From NCBI GenBank assembly GCA_903933475.1, contig CAIZKE010000028.1, positions 1-19,375 of the forward strand: a stretch of 19,375 nucleotides of DNA. Direction: 5' to 3'. The notes below the pieces were generated by a model that saw only the letters and a list, made by a program, of their open reading frames with translations, was not told the origin of the DNA and searched no databases. Numbering within the stretch: the stretch's first letter is position 1; the number at the start of each line of letters is the position of its first letter. This document shows positions 1 to 7,153 of the stretch, one piece after another. The DNA is from an uncultured Alphaproteobacteria bacterium (lineage in GTDB: Bacteria > Pseudomonadota > Alphaproteobacteria > Caulobacterales > Caulobacteraceae). Both the position numbers and the translations under genes were made by a program.

Positions 1-812
1 CCGGAGGCCTCGACCCCGATCAGGCGCACGCCCTCGTCGTTGAGGAAGGGATGGAAGGTACCGATGGCGTTCGATCCCCCGCCCACGCAGGCGACCACGG
101 CGTCGGGGAGCCGGCCCTCGGCCTCGAGGATCTGCGCCCTGGCTTCCCGGCCCATGACCGCCTGGAACTCGCGGACCATCTCCGGATAGGGATGCGGGCC
201 CGCCGCCGAGCCGATCAGATAGTAAGTGTCATCAACATTGGTGACCCAGTCCCGAAGCGCCTCATTCATGGCGTCCTTCAGGGTCGAGGAGCCCGAGGTC
301 ACCGGCTCGACCCGGGCGCCCAGGAGGTTCATCCGGAAGACGTTGGGCTTTTGGCGCTCGACGTCCACGGCCCCCATGTAGACCACGCAGGGCAGGCCGA
401 ATCGGGCGCAGACCGTGGCCGTGGCCACTCCGTGCTGGCCGGCACCGGTCTCGGCGATGATCCGGGTCTTGCCCATGCGCATGGCCAGGAGGATCTGGCC
501 CATGCAGTTGTTGATCTTGTGCGCGCCCGTGTGATTGAGCTCCTCGCGCTTGAGGTAGACCTTCGCGCCCCCGAACTTCTGGGTCAGGCGCTCGGCGAAG
601 TACATGGGGCTCGGCCGGCCGACATAGTGCTTGAGATAGCCATCCAGCTCAGCGTGGAAGGCCGGATCGGCCATGGCGAGCCGGAAAGCGGCCTCCAGCT
701 CATGCACCAGGGGCATGAGGGTTTCAGGCACGTAGCGGCCGCCATAATCGCCGAACCGGCCGGAGGCGTCGGGATAGGCGGAATAGTCGTTGGGCGTAGT
801 GATCTGGTTCAC
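1..812 (-). CDS. trpB: Tryptophan synthase beta chain, 3' end cut by window edge
   Basis: TrpB condenses indole with serine to give tryptophan, using PLP, in a complex with TrpA. About 270 N-terminal codons of a family usually near 400 residues are present; the C-terminus lies beyond base 1. The translation opens MNQITTPNDYSAYPDASGRF and has the N-terminal GDYGGRYVPETLMP block. The PLP lysine is in HTGAHKIN (about K99), the catalytic glutamate in AETGAGQHG (about E121), and the GGGSNAIG phosphate-binding loop follows near residue 244. The start is GTG at 812; no ATG lies close upstream in frame. It begins 7 bases after the trpF stop, so it is very probably co-transcribed with trpF, and trpA is expected beyond the edge. 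Identity is certain; only the start codon is inferred. Confidence 0.97.
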   Translation of the reverse strand, partial: MNQITTPNDYSAYPDASGRFGDYGGRYVPETLMPLVHELEAAFRLAMADPAFHAELDGYLKHYVGRPSPMYFAERLTQKFGGAKVYLKREELNHTGAHKINNCMGQILLAMRMGKTRIIAETGAGQHGVATATVCARFGLPCVVYMGAVDVERQKPNVFRMNLLGARVEPVTSGSSTLKDAMNEALRDWVTNVDDTYYLIGSAAGPHPYPEMVREFQAVMGREARAQILEAEGRLPDAVVACVGGGSNAIGTFHPFLNDEGVRLIGVEAS

Positions 813-819
813 TTGGGGC

Positions 820-1488
820 CTATTGTCTGGCTCGGCGGACAGCGTCGAGGAAGGCCGAGATCAATGTCGCGTCCTTTAATCCGGGACCGCGCTCCACGCC
901 AGAGGAAACGTCCGCCATCGGGGCCCCCGAAGTCGCCAGGCCTTCGGCGACATTCCAGGGATCGAGACCCCCCGCGAGGAACCAGGGACGGGGGGTGCGA
1001 AAGTCCTTGGTGATCGACCAATCGAAGGCCCGGCCCAGCCCCCCGGTCATTCCGGCACCCTCCGGCGGGCGGGCGTCCAGCAGAAGGTGGTCGGCGACAT
1101 CGGACCAGGGCCCGGCCGCCGCAAGGTCGGCGGCGGAACCCACCGGCAGGGCGCGAATCAGCCCCACTCCGGTGCGGCGGATGACCTCAGCACCCCGCGC
1201 CGGCGATTCCCGGCCATGCAACTGGATCAGGTCCGGGCGCAGGATCCGGGCAATCCGGTCCAGGACCTCGTCCCCGGCGTCCACCGTGATGGCGCAGATC
1301 CGCACGCCGGCCGCCCGGGCCGGCTCGGCGAGCCGGGCGGCCGCCTCGGGTTCGACGAACCGCGGGCTGGCCGGGAAGAAGTTGAAGCCGACGAAACCCG
1401 CGCCCGAGGCCACAGCGGCCTCGACGGTTTCCCGCGTGGACAGGCCGCAGATCTTGGCGGGAACGTGCATGGCCCGGATTAGGGCCAT
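820..1488 (-). CDS. trpF: Phosphoribosylanthranilate isomerase
   Basis: TrpF catalyses the Amadori rearrangement of phosphoribosylanthranilate to CdRP in tryptophan synthesis. The 222-residue protein is a full-length TIM barrel. It carries the KICGL motif with the catalytic cysteine (C14), GFNFFPASPRFV, QLHG, the catalytic aspartate in LLLDARPP (D138), the LAGGLDPWNV block and the C-terminal phosphate-binding stretch DVSSGVERGPG. Starting at M7 (base 1470) would give a more typical short N-terminus just before the first beta strand, so the true start is uncertain by six residues. The gene lies 27 bases after mscL and 7 before trpB, with no visible terminator on either side. Read-through from ihfB-mscL is therefore plausible. 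Confidence 0.96.
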   Translation of the reverse strand: MALIRAMHVPAKICGLSTRETVEAAVASGAGFVGFNFFPASPRFVEPEAAARLAEPARAAGVRICAITVDAGDEVLDRIARILRPDLIQLHGRESPARGAEVIRRTGVGLIRALPVGSAADLAAAGPWSDVADHLLLDARPPEGAGMTGGLGRAFDWSITKDFRTPRPWFLAGGLDPWNVAEGLATSGAPMADVSSGVERGPGLKDATLISAFLDAVRRARQ

Positions 1489-1515
1489 GCAGGCTCCAAG
1501 TTCAAGGCCTGAGGA

Positions 1516-1926
1516 TCAGCGACCGGACTTGAGCAGGTCGCGGATTTCGCCAAGGAGGGTTTCCTCGGCCGTCGGCGCCGGCGGCGGCGCGGCGGCCACC
1601 TCGGCCCGGCGCAGGGCGTTGACCGCCTTGACCATGACGAAGATCACCCAGGCGACGATCAGGAACTGGATCAGGGTGTTCAGGAAGGCACCGTACTGGA
1701 TCGCCACCAACTCACTGGCCGTGGTGGCAGGATCGTCTGCCTTCAGGACCCAGCTGAGGCGGGAGAAGTCCACGCCGCTTGTGAGGAGGCCGATGGGCGG
1801 CATGATCACCCCCTCGACGAGGGACGTGACGATCTTTCCGAAGGCACCGCCGATGATGACACCGACCGCGAGGTCGATGACGTTGCCGCGGGCGATGAAT
1901 TCGCGAAACTCACTGAAAATGGACAT
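1516..1926 (-). CDS. mscL: Large-conductance mechanosensitive channel MscL
   Basis: MscL is an inner-membrane emergency valve that opens under membrane tension to release solutes during hypo-osmotic shock. The 136 residues match the length of the E. coli protein. The start MSIFSEFREFIARGNVIDLAVGVIIGG is the conserved amphipathic helix and TM1 signature. TM2 spans roughly residues 78-100 and is followed by a charged C-terminal helix (ETLLGEIRDLLKSGR). The periplasmic loop is short, as usual. A strong Shine-Dalgarno, GGGGAGGA, sits five bases before the ATG. The gene lies between ihfB (38-base gap) and trpF (27-base gap); position and spacing suggest one transcript. Function is confident from sequence; the placement is discussed as a finding. 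Confidence 0.97.
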   Translation of the reverse strand: MSIFSEFREFIARGNVIDLAVGVIIGGAFGKIVTSLVEGVIMPPIGLLTSGVDFSRLSWVLKADDPATTASELVAIQYGAFLNTLIQFLIVAWVIFVMVKAVNALRRAEVAAAPPPAPTAEETLLGEIRDLLKSGR

Positions 1927-1964
1927 GGGTTCCTCCCCTTGCTTGTCCTGGAGACGCCGGAGCG

Positions 1965-2249
1965 TCAGTCGTCGGCGTTGAGCCGGACCCTAAGTTCCTT
2001 GCCGCTCTTGAAGAAGGGGACATGCTTGGCGCGGACGGAGACGGCCACGCCTGTCCGGGGGTTCCGGCCGGAGCGGGCGCCTCGGGACCGGACCGAGAAG
2101 GCACCAAAGCCGCGAAGCTCGACCCGACCGCCATCCTCAAGGGCCTGGATCATCCGGTCGAGGATGACGGAAACGACCCGCTCGATGTCCTTCTGGGTAA
2201 GGTGCGGGTTTTCCTCGGCCAGCCTGGCGATGAGTTCGGACTTGATCAT
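1965..2249 (-). CDS. ihfB: Integration host factor beta subunit
   Basis: IHF-beta pairs with IHF-alpha to bend DNA sharply, helping recombination, replication and sigma54 transcription. The 94-residue product, read from ATG at 2249, has exactly the usual family length and begins MIKSELIARLAEENPHLTQKDIE. The DNA-binding arm contains RGFGAFSVRSRGARSGRNPRTG with the intercalating proline of GRNPRTG near residue 64, and the typical HVPFFKSGKELR end follows. An in-frame GTG four codons upstream (2261) would add MARG but is less like the family, and a GGGGGTGG stretch sits suitably upstream of the ATG. A TTGACG element (2323-2328) upstream could be part of its promoter. rpoN in the same window makes a sigma54/IHF partnership plausible, but no site for it is shown. 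Confidence 0.95.
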   Translation of the reverse strand: MIKSELIARLAEENPHLTQKDIERVVSVILDRMIQALEDGGRVELRGFGAFSVRSRGARSGRNPRTGVAVSVRAKHVPFFKSGKELRVRLNADD

Positions 2250-2322
2250 GCCCCTGGCCACCCCCGGAATCCGGCCGTTCGCGCGCGCCGTCAGGCGACC
2301 ACTTCAGCGCATTTCCCTTTGG

Positions 2323-2328
2323 CGTCAA
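2323..2328 (-). promoter_or_regulatory. Possible -35 element for the ihfB transcript
   Basis: On the minus strand TTGACG occurs about 75 bases upstream of the ihfB ATG, downstream of the rpsA terminator. That is where a promoter would be needed if the terminator works. No good -10 hexamer follows at 17 bases (GAAGTG), so this is only a weak suggestion. Confidence 0.25.
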
Positions 2329-2340
2329 GCCCTTGGACGG

Positions 2341-2371
2341 GACCCGCAGACAAAAGACCCCGCAGACAAAT
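2341..2371. repeat. Tandem 15-16 base direct repeat beside the rpsA terminator
   Basis: Two nearly identical head-to-tail units, GACCCGCAGACAAAA (2341-2355) and GACCCCGCAGACAAAT (2356-2371), lie next to the terminator hairpin. On the minus strand they give two T-rich tracts downstream of the hairpin. It may be a simple slippage duplication. Confidence 0.75.
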
Positions 2372-2401
2372 GAAAACGGCGGACCGGTATTCCGGTCCGC
2401 C
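2371..2401 (-). terminator. Intrinsic terminator of rpsA
   Basis: A perfect 10-bp inverted repeat, GGCGGACCGG and CCGGTCCGCC (2378-2387 and 2392-2401), encloses a TATT loop. Reading the minus strand, the hairpin begins 40 bases after the rpsA stop codon and is followed by GTTTTCATTTG. This is a textbook rho-independent terminator and separates rpsA from ihfB. Confidence 0.85.
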
Positions 2402-2441
2402 GCATCCAGGCCACCCTGACGCCGAAGCGTCCGGCTGCCGA

Positions 2442-4151
2442 CTAGTCCTTTTGGGCCTTCTCGCGAAGGGCCGCGCCAAGGATGTCGCCCAGCGAGGCTC
2501 CCGAGTCCGAGGACCCGAACTTCTCGATGGCAGCCTTCTCCTCGACCATCTCCAGGGCCTTGATGGACATGGAGATCCGCCGGGCGGCCTTGTCCACGAG
2601 GGTGACCTGAGCGTCGACGCGGTCACCGACGGCGAAGCGCTCGGGGCGCTGGTCAGCGCGGTCCCGCGAAAGGTCCGACTTGCGGATGAAGGCCGACATA
2701 GGCGCTTCGTCATCGCCAAAGCGGACCTCGATGCCACCCGAGGTGACCTCGGTGACGGTGACCGTCACGTTCTGGCCCTTGCGGTAGACGTCGCCGGTCA
2801 TCGGATCGCCCGAGAGCTGCTTGATGCCCAGGGAGATACGCTCCTTCTCGACGTCGACGTCCAGGACCCGCGCCTTGACCATCTCGCCCTTGTGGTAGCG
2901 CGTGATGGCCTCTTCACCGGGCACGCTCCAGTCGATGTCGGACAGGTGGACCATGCCATCGATGTCGTTGTCCAGGCCCAGGAAGAGGCCGAACTCGGTG
3001 GCGTTCTTGACTTCGCCCTCGACGGTGGAACCCACCGGATGGGTGGCCACGAAGGCATCCCAGGGATTGTCCATGGCCTGCTTGAGGCCCAGCGACACGC
3101 GACGCTTGGAGGGATCCACGTCCAGGACGACCACGTCGACTTCCTGAGAGGTCGAGACGATCTTGCCGGGGTGGACGTTCTTCTTGGTCCAGGACATTTC
3201 CGAGACGTGCACCAGGCCCTCGACACCGGCCTCCAGCTCCACGAAGGCGCCGTAGTCGGTGATGTTGGTGATGCGACCGGTGAAGCGGGCACCCACCGGG
3301 TACTTGGCCTCGACGCCGTCCCAGGGGTCGGACTGGAGCTGCTTCATGCCCAGGGAGATGCGCTGGGTGTCGGGATTGATCTTGACGATCTGGACCCGGA
3401 CCGTGTCGCCCACGGCCAGCACCTGGCTGGGGTGGTTGACGCGCTTCCAGCTCATGTCGGTGACGTGCAGCAGGCCGTCGATCCCGCCCAGGTCCACGAA
3501 GGCGCCATAGTCGGTGATGTTCTTGACCACGCCTTCGCGGATCTCGCCTTCCTGCAGCTGGCCGACAAGTTCGGTGCGCTGTTCGGCGCGGGCTTCCTCG
3601 AGGATGGCCCGGCGGGAGACGACGATGTTGCCGCGCGGTCGGTCCATCTTGAGGATGGCGAAGGGCTGTTCCTTGCCCATCAGCGGACCGACATCGCGCA
3701 CCGGGCGGATGTCGACCTGCGAGCCTGGCAAGAAGGCCGAGGCGCCTCCGAGGTCAACGGTGAAGCCGCCCTTCACGCGGCCAACGATGGCGCCCATGAC
3801 AGGCTCATTGCGGGCGTGAACGCCCTCAAGCCGGGTCCAGGCCTCCTCGCGGCGGGCCTTCTCGCGGCTGATAACCGCCTCGCCCATGGCGTTCTCGACC
3901 CGCTCGAGGAAAACCTCGACCGTGTCGCCGATGGCCAGCTGGGGCTTGTCTTCCTCGCCGACGCTGAATTCCTTGACGGAGATGCGGCCCTCAGTCTTGA
4001 GGCCCACATCGATGATCGCGAAGTCCTTCTCGATGCCCACGACAATGCCCTTGACCACCTGGCCTTCCATGAAGTCGCGTCCACCCAGGGACTCGGTCAG
4101 GAGGGCCGCGAAGTCGTCGCGGGACGGGTTCAGGCCAGCATCATCAGCCAT
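2442..4151 (-). CDS. rpsA: 30S ribosomal protein S1
   Basis: S1 binds mRNA upstream of the start codon and helps load it on the 30S subunit. The 569-residue protein has six S1/OB-fold repeats at about residues 30-97, 117-181, 204-270, 287-357, 374-444 and 457-531. Repeats 3 and 4 are the most canonical (NITDYGAFVDLGGIDGLLHVTDMSW and the matching DYGAFVELEAGVEGLVHVSEMSW); repeats 1 and 2 are the divergent ribosome-binding ones. It starts at ATG (MADDAGLNPSRDDF). No good Shine-Dalgarno precedes it, only a weak GATGAAAG, which recalls E. coli rpsA, where S1 represses its own translation. A CATAAT hexamer about 25 bases upstream could be a -10. It follows cmk after 158 bases, the common cmk-rpsA order, and ends at a strong terminator. 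Confidence 0.98.
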   Translation of the reverse strand: MADDAGLNPSRDDFAALLTESLGGRDFMEGQVVKGIVVGIEKDFAIIDVGLKTEGRISVKEFSVGEEDKPQLAIGDTVEVFLERVENAMGEAVISREKARREEAWTRLEGVHARNEPVMGAIVGRVKGGFTVDLGGASAFLPGSQVDIRPVRDVGPLMGKEQPFAILKMDRPRGNIVVSRRAILEEARAEQRTELVGQLQEGEIREGVVKNITDYGAFVDLGGIDGLLHVTDMSWKRVNHPSQVLAVGDTVRVQIVKINPDTQRISLGMKQLQSDPWDGVEAKYPVGARFTGRITNITDYGAFVELEAGVEGLVHVSEMSWTKKNVHPGKIVSTSQEVDVVVLDVDPSKRRVSLGLKQAMDNPWDAFVATHPVGSTVEGEVKNATEFGLFLGLDNDIDGMVHLSDIDWSVPGEEAITRYHKGEMVKARVLDVDVEKERISLGIKQLSGDPMTGDVYRKGQNVTVTVTEVTSGGIEVRFGDDEAPMSAFIRKSDLSRDRADQRPERFAVGDRVDAQVTLVDKAARRISMSIKALEMVEEKAAIEKFGSSDSGASLGDILGAALREKAQKD

Positions 4152-4239
4152 TTTGTACTTTCATCAGTCATTATGACCCGGAAGCTGTGCGCCCTTCAGG
4201 CGGACGGAGTCCCGGAGTCGGGTTGGAGTTGAAACCGAA

Positions 4240-4256
4240 GGCGCGAAGCTCGCGCC
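4240..4256 (-). terminator. Possible terminator downstream of cmk
   Basis: GGCGCGA and TCGCGCC form a perfect 7-bp stem around a three-base loop, about 50 bases after the cmk stop on the minus strand. It is followed by TTCGGTTTCAA rather than a clean T run. It may terminate or attenuate cmk transcription before rpsA. Confidence 0.45.
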
Positions 4257-4309
4257 GGTGTATGCCCGCGGCTTGGGAGGGAAAGACGCGATGGGATTTG
4301 CCGTCCGGA

Positions 4310-4954
4310 TCATTCCCGGCCGACGCGCGCCGCCTCGACAATGCGGCGGGCCGCATCGGTGGCGAGGTCTATAGTCATTTCGGAGGTATCCAGCAAGACG
4401 GCGTCGGCCGCCCGGGCCAGAGGCGCATCAGCCCGGCCGCCATCCCGGGCATCACGCCGGTGGATGTCGGCCAGGACCTCCTCGAAGGCAACCGCCTCGC
4501 CCTGGGCGGTGAGCTGGCGCCAGCGACGCTCTGCGCGGACCTCCGGTCGGGCAGTCACGAACAGCTTGGCCGGGGCCCAGGGGGCGATCACAGTGCCGAT
4601 ATCCCGGCCGTCGAGCACAGCGCCGCCTGGCCGGCGCGCAAACCCGACCTGGGCGGCGTTCAGGGCGTCCCGGACACCGGGGTGCACCGCCACCCGGCTG
4701 GCCAGTTCCCCTGCCGCACGGGCGCGGAAGGCCGGATCGTCCAGGGCCAGGAGATCGATCTGACCGGCGATGGCAGCCGCTGCCTGGGGATCATCGGGAT
4801 CGACCCCGGCCCGGGAGGCGGCCACGCCGACGGCCCGGTAGAGGAGGCCGGTATCAAGGACCGGCAGGCCATAGGCCTGGCCCAGCCAGGCAGCGACTGT
4901 CCCCTTGCCTGAGGCGGCCGGGCCATCGACGGCGATCACCAGGCTGGCGGTCAT
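4310..4954 (-). CDS. cmk: Cytidylate kinase
   Basis: CMP kinase phosphorylates CMP and dCMP to the diphosphates in the cytoplasm. The 214-residue product shows the P-loop GPAASGKGT (residues 11-19), LDTGLLYRAVG for the nucleotide-monophosphate site, LDGRDIGTVIAPWAPAKLFV, and the late RRWRQL and DIHRRDARD motifs of the family. Length is typical for the short bacterial form. Its ATG overlaps the aroA stop by four bases (ATGA at 4951-4954), implying translational coupling. rpsA follows downstream. aroA-cmk-rpsA is a familiar proteobacterial order. Confidence 0.97.
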   Translation of the reverse strand: MTASLVIAVDGPAASGKGTVAAWLGQAYGLPVLDTGLLYRAVGVAASRAGVDPDDPQAAAAIAGQIDLLALDDPAFRARAAGELASRVAVHPGVRDALNAAQVGFARRPGGAVLDGRDIGTVIAPWAPAKLFVTARPEVRAERRWRQLTAQGEAVAFEEVLADIHRRDARDGGRADAPLARAADAVLLDTSEMTIDLATDAARRIVEAARVGRE

Positions 4955-6288
4955 GCCGGGGCGATGTCGGCGCCGAGCCCGCCCATCATGTCGACGAAAC
5001 CCGGGAAGCTGGTGGCAATCATTCCGGGCTCGTCCACCCGGACGGCGGCGTCCGAGGCCAGACCCAGCACCAGGTGCGACATGGCGATGCGGTGGTCGCC
5101 CCGGGTCGTGACTGCGGCCCCGCCGACGGGGGAGCGGTTGGTGCCCGCTCCGGTGACGATCAGGCCCTCGGGCTCCTCCTCCACCGCCAGGCCACAGGCC
5201 GCCAGGCCCGCCGCCATCAGGGCGATGCGATCGCTCTCCTTCACGCGCATCTCGCCGATGCCCCGCATGCGGGTGACGCCTTCTGCAAAGGCCGCAGCGA
5301 CCGCCAATATGGGATATTCGTCGATCATGGACGGCGCGCGATCCGCCGGGACGTCGACCCCCCTGAGGGCAGAGTGCCGGGCGGTGATGTCGCCAACGGG
5401 CTCACCCCCCTCATCGCGCACCGCCGACACCGACAGGTCGGCGCCCATTTCCCGGAGGGTCGTCAAAAGTCCCGTGCGGAGAGGGTTGAGGAGGACGCCC
5501 TCGACTGTCACCTCGGACCCGGGCGTGATCAGCGCCGCCACGAGAGGGAAGGCGGCCGAGGACGGGTCGCCCGGAACCCGGATCCGGGTTCCCGTCAGGC
5601 CCTGCCCGCCGGGCAGGGTGATCCGCCGCCCCTCCGGAAGATCCTCGACGATCACCTCGGCCCCGAACCCCCGGAGCATCCGTTCGGTATGGTCCCGGGT
5701 CGGCTCCGGCTCGATGACCACTGCACCACCGGCGGCGTGGAGGCCCGCAAGGAGGACGGCGGACTTCACCTGGGCTGAAGGCTCGGGCAGGATGTATTCG
5801 ATCCGCTTCAGGCTTCCGCCCCGCAGGGTCAGGGGCAGCCGGCCGCCTGACCGGTGCAGGAAGCGGGCACCCATCTCCGAGAGGGGTTTCATGACCCGGC
5901 TCATGGGACGGCCCCGGAGCGAGGCGTCACCCGTGAAGGTTGCGGAAAGATCAAAGCCCGCAGCGGCCCCGAGGATCAGGCGAACGCCTGTTCCGGCATT
6001 GCCGCAGTCGATCACGTCGTCGGGCTCAGAGAATCCGCCCCGGCCCAGGACCCGCCAGCAGCCGGCCCCAAGGGCCTCCACCTTGGCACCGAAGGCGCGC
6101 ATGGCGGCGGCGGAACGCAGGACGTCCTCGCCCTCGAGGAGCCCCTCCACCTCCGTCAGGCCCTCCGCCAGGGCACCGAAGATCAGCGCCCGGTGGGAAA
6201 TCGACTTATCGCCCGGAGCACGGACCCGTCCGCGCAGGGGTCCGCTCCGCCGGGCGCTGAGGGCGGCGGTCTGGCCAGGGGAGGACAT
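4951..6288 (-). CDS. aroA: 3-phosphoshikimate 1-carboxyvinyltransferase (EPSP synthase, class II-like)
   Basis: EPSP synthase joins shikimate-3-phosphate and PEP in aromatic amino-acid synthesis. The 445-residue product begins MSSPGQTAALSARR at ATG 6288; the frame stays open further upstream, but the N-terminal motif RVRAPGDKSISHRALIFGAL begins at residue 21, so this start is right for the family. Other motifs are GNAGTGVRLI (96-105), SAQVKSAVLLAGL, PGDPSSAAFPLVAAL, RAPSMIDEYPILAVAAAFAEG, RVKESDRI and DHRIAMSHLVLG. From memory, the layout and wording (RDHTERMLRGFGAEV, RAPSMIDEYPILAVAA, MIATSFPGFVDMMGGLGADI) resemble the Agrobacterium CP4 enzyme much more than the E. coli enzyme. The residue matching the CP4 alanine linked to glyphosate tolerance is glycine here (G99). 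The stop overlaps the cmk start. Confidence 0.96.
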   Translation of the reverse strand: MSSPGQTAALSARRSGPLRGRVRAPGDKSISHRALIFGALAEGLTEVEGLLEGEDVLRSAAAMRAFGAKVEALGAGCWRVLGRGGFSEPDDVIDCGNAGTGVRLILGAAAGFDLSATFTGDASLRGRPMSRVMKPLSEMGARFLHRSGGRLPLTLRGGSLKRIEYILPEPSAQVKSAVLLAGLHAAGGAVVIEPEPTRDHTERMLRGFGAEVIVEDLPEGRRITLPGGQGLTGTRIRVPGDPSSAAFPLVAALITPGSEVTVEGVLLNPLRTGLLTTLREMGADLSVSAVRDEGGEPVGDITARHSALRGVDVPADRAPSMIDEYPILAVAAAFAEGVTRMRGIGEMRVKESDRIALMAAGLAACGLAVEEEPEGLIVTGAGTNRSPVGGAAVTTRGDHRIAMSHLVLGLASDAAVRVDEPGMIATSFPGFVDMMGGLGADIAPA

Positions 6289-6347
6289 GGCGTGGATTGG
6301 CTCCGGGGCGGGTGAAGCGGGACGGGTGCGCCTGAAGGGCTTTGCTT

Positions 6348-6353
6348 TTGACA
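6348..6353 (+). promoter_or_regulatory. Possible -35 (TTGACA) for the FYDLN_acid gene
   Basis: A perfect TTGACA lies in the 127-base divergent gap between aroA and the FYDLN_acid gene, 63 bases before the TTG start. The 17-base position downstream (CAAGGG) is a poor -10, so only the -35 match is solid. The gap holds no other clear structure. Confidence 0.35.
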
Positions 6354-6415
6354 GTGGCGCCGCCGCATGGCAAGGGACCCGGCTTCCATTCTCATCCTTA
6401 CAAGAGGCCCGCCCC

Positions 6416-6880
6416 TTGGCCCTTCCCGAACTCGGCGCGAAGCAGATCTGCCCTAACTGCCAGGCCAAATTCTACGATCTGACCCGCCGTCCGGCGCACT
6501 GCCCCAAGTGCAGCCACGAATTCGACCCCGACGAAGCGGTCCGTTCCCGCCGTGTCCGCGCCCGGGCGGCACCGGCCGAGCGCGACATCGAGGACGACGC
6601 CGAGGACCAGGTCGCGGCCGCCGGACCCGAGGTCGAGGAGGAAGAGGAGGACGAGGTCGTCACTCCCGCACTCGACGAGGCCGTGGACGATCCCGTCCTT
6701 GTGGTCGACGACGAGGATGGCGAGGTCATCACCCCGCCCGAGGACGACCTGGTCGCCTTCCAGGAAGAAGACGAGCTCGAAGAGGAGGAGGACGGCGTGC
6801 CCTTCCTTGAAGACGAGGAGGACGAATTCGACGACGCCGAACTCGACGGTCTTCCCGGCGAGGGCGGCACGGACGACTGA
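6416..6880 (+). CDS. FYDLN_acid (TIGR02300) family zinc-ribbon acidic protein
   Basis: A 154-residue protein of unknown function, characteristic of Alphaproteobacteria. The N-terminus, read as MALPELGAKQICPNCQAKFY, carries the family's PELG opening and FYDL motif. Two CxxC knuckles (C12, C15, C29, C32) probably bind zinc. From about residue 57 the chain is almost entirely acidic, with runs such as EVEEEEEDEVV and DELEEEEDG, and is likely disordered. I chose TTG at 6416 because the family starts MAxPELG and AAGAGG sits nine bases upstream; the nearest upstream ATG is out of frame. It diverges from aroA, the usual neighbour of this family. Function is unknown; a zinc-ribbon with an acidic tail could contact basic or nucleic-acid-binding partners, but that is speculation. 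Confidence 0.88.
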   Translation: MALPELGAKQICPNCQAKFYDLTRRPAHCPKCSHEFDPDEAVRSRRVRARAAPAERDIEDDAEDQVAAAGPEVEEEEEDEVVTPALDEAVDDPVLVVDDEDGEVITPPEDDLVAFQEEDELEEEEDGVPFLEDEEDEFDDAELDGLPGEGGTDD

Positions 6881-6925
6881 CGCAGGTCCTCCTTCCGGCG
6901 GCGGCGATTTTTCCCCTTAGCGGGC

Positions 6926-6954
6926 TTGATCGCCGCGATCCGCCGGACTAGGTT
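6926..6954 (+). promoter_or_regulatory. Candidate promoter of tRNA-Ala
   Basis: TTGATC (6926-6931), a 17-base spacer and TAGGTT (6949-6954) form a reasonable housekeeping-type promoter about 50 bases before the tRNA. The element resembles the one before tRNA-Leu in this window. The remaining sequence between 6881 and 7004 shows no gene. Confidence 0.45.
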
Positions 6955-7004
6955 CCGCCCCTTCCCGGATGGGCCCCCAGGGGCCGTAAGGGACCCGAGA
7001 CCTC

Positions 7005-7080
7005 GGGGCTATAGCTCAGTTGGTAGAGCGCTTGAATGGCATTCAAGAGGTCAGCGGTTCGACTCCGCTTAGCTCCACCA
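7005..7080 (+). tRNA. tRNA-Ala (anticodon GGC)
   Basis: A complete cloverleaf with the acceptor GGGGCTA/TAGCTCC (one G-T pair), D arm GCTC-AGTTGGTA-GAGC, and anticodon stem CTTGA/TCAAG with loop ATGGCAT, giving anticodon GGC. The T arm is AGCGG-TTCGACT-CCGCT, followed by discriminator A and an encoded CCA end. It decodes GCC and GCU alanine codons, which are abundant in this GC-rich genome. No intron or mismatch is seen. Confidence 0.97.
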
Positions 7081-7081
7081 T

Positions 7082-7112
7082 GAAGGCCCGTCGGACACCC
7101 CGGCGGGCCTTC
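7082..7112. terminator. Hairpin terminator after tRNA-Ala
   Basis: GAAGGCCCG (7082-7090) and CGGGCCTTC (7104-7112) form a perfect 9-bp stem immediately after the tRNA CCA end, with further pairing possible in the loop. The plus-strand tail is GCCATTTCGG, a poor T tract. The convergent glycosyltransferase gene ends at 7154, so the hairpin could serve both directions. Confidence 0.6.
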
Positions 7113-7153
7113 GCCATTTCGGGGTCAGGCCGGATGGGGGTCACAACCCGAGC

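Noticed and set aside
2250..2261. GTG start adding four residues to IHF-beta
   Set aside because: The ATG gives the usual 94-residue length and MIKSEL-type opening; the extra MARG is not typical.
2022..4232. Very long open frame on the plus strand opposite rpsA
   Set aside because: It mirrors the rpsA codon pattern in GC-rich DNA; the product is low-complexity and matches no family, while rpsA on the other strand is unmistakable.
4964..6415. Long plus-strand open frame opposite aroA, continuous with the FYDLN_acid gene
   Set aside because: This part is the antisense shadow of aroA, rich in Arg, Pro and Ser. The real protein starts at TTG 6416, where family similarity and a Shine-Dalgarno begin.
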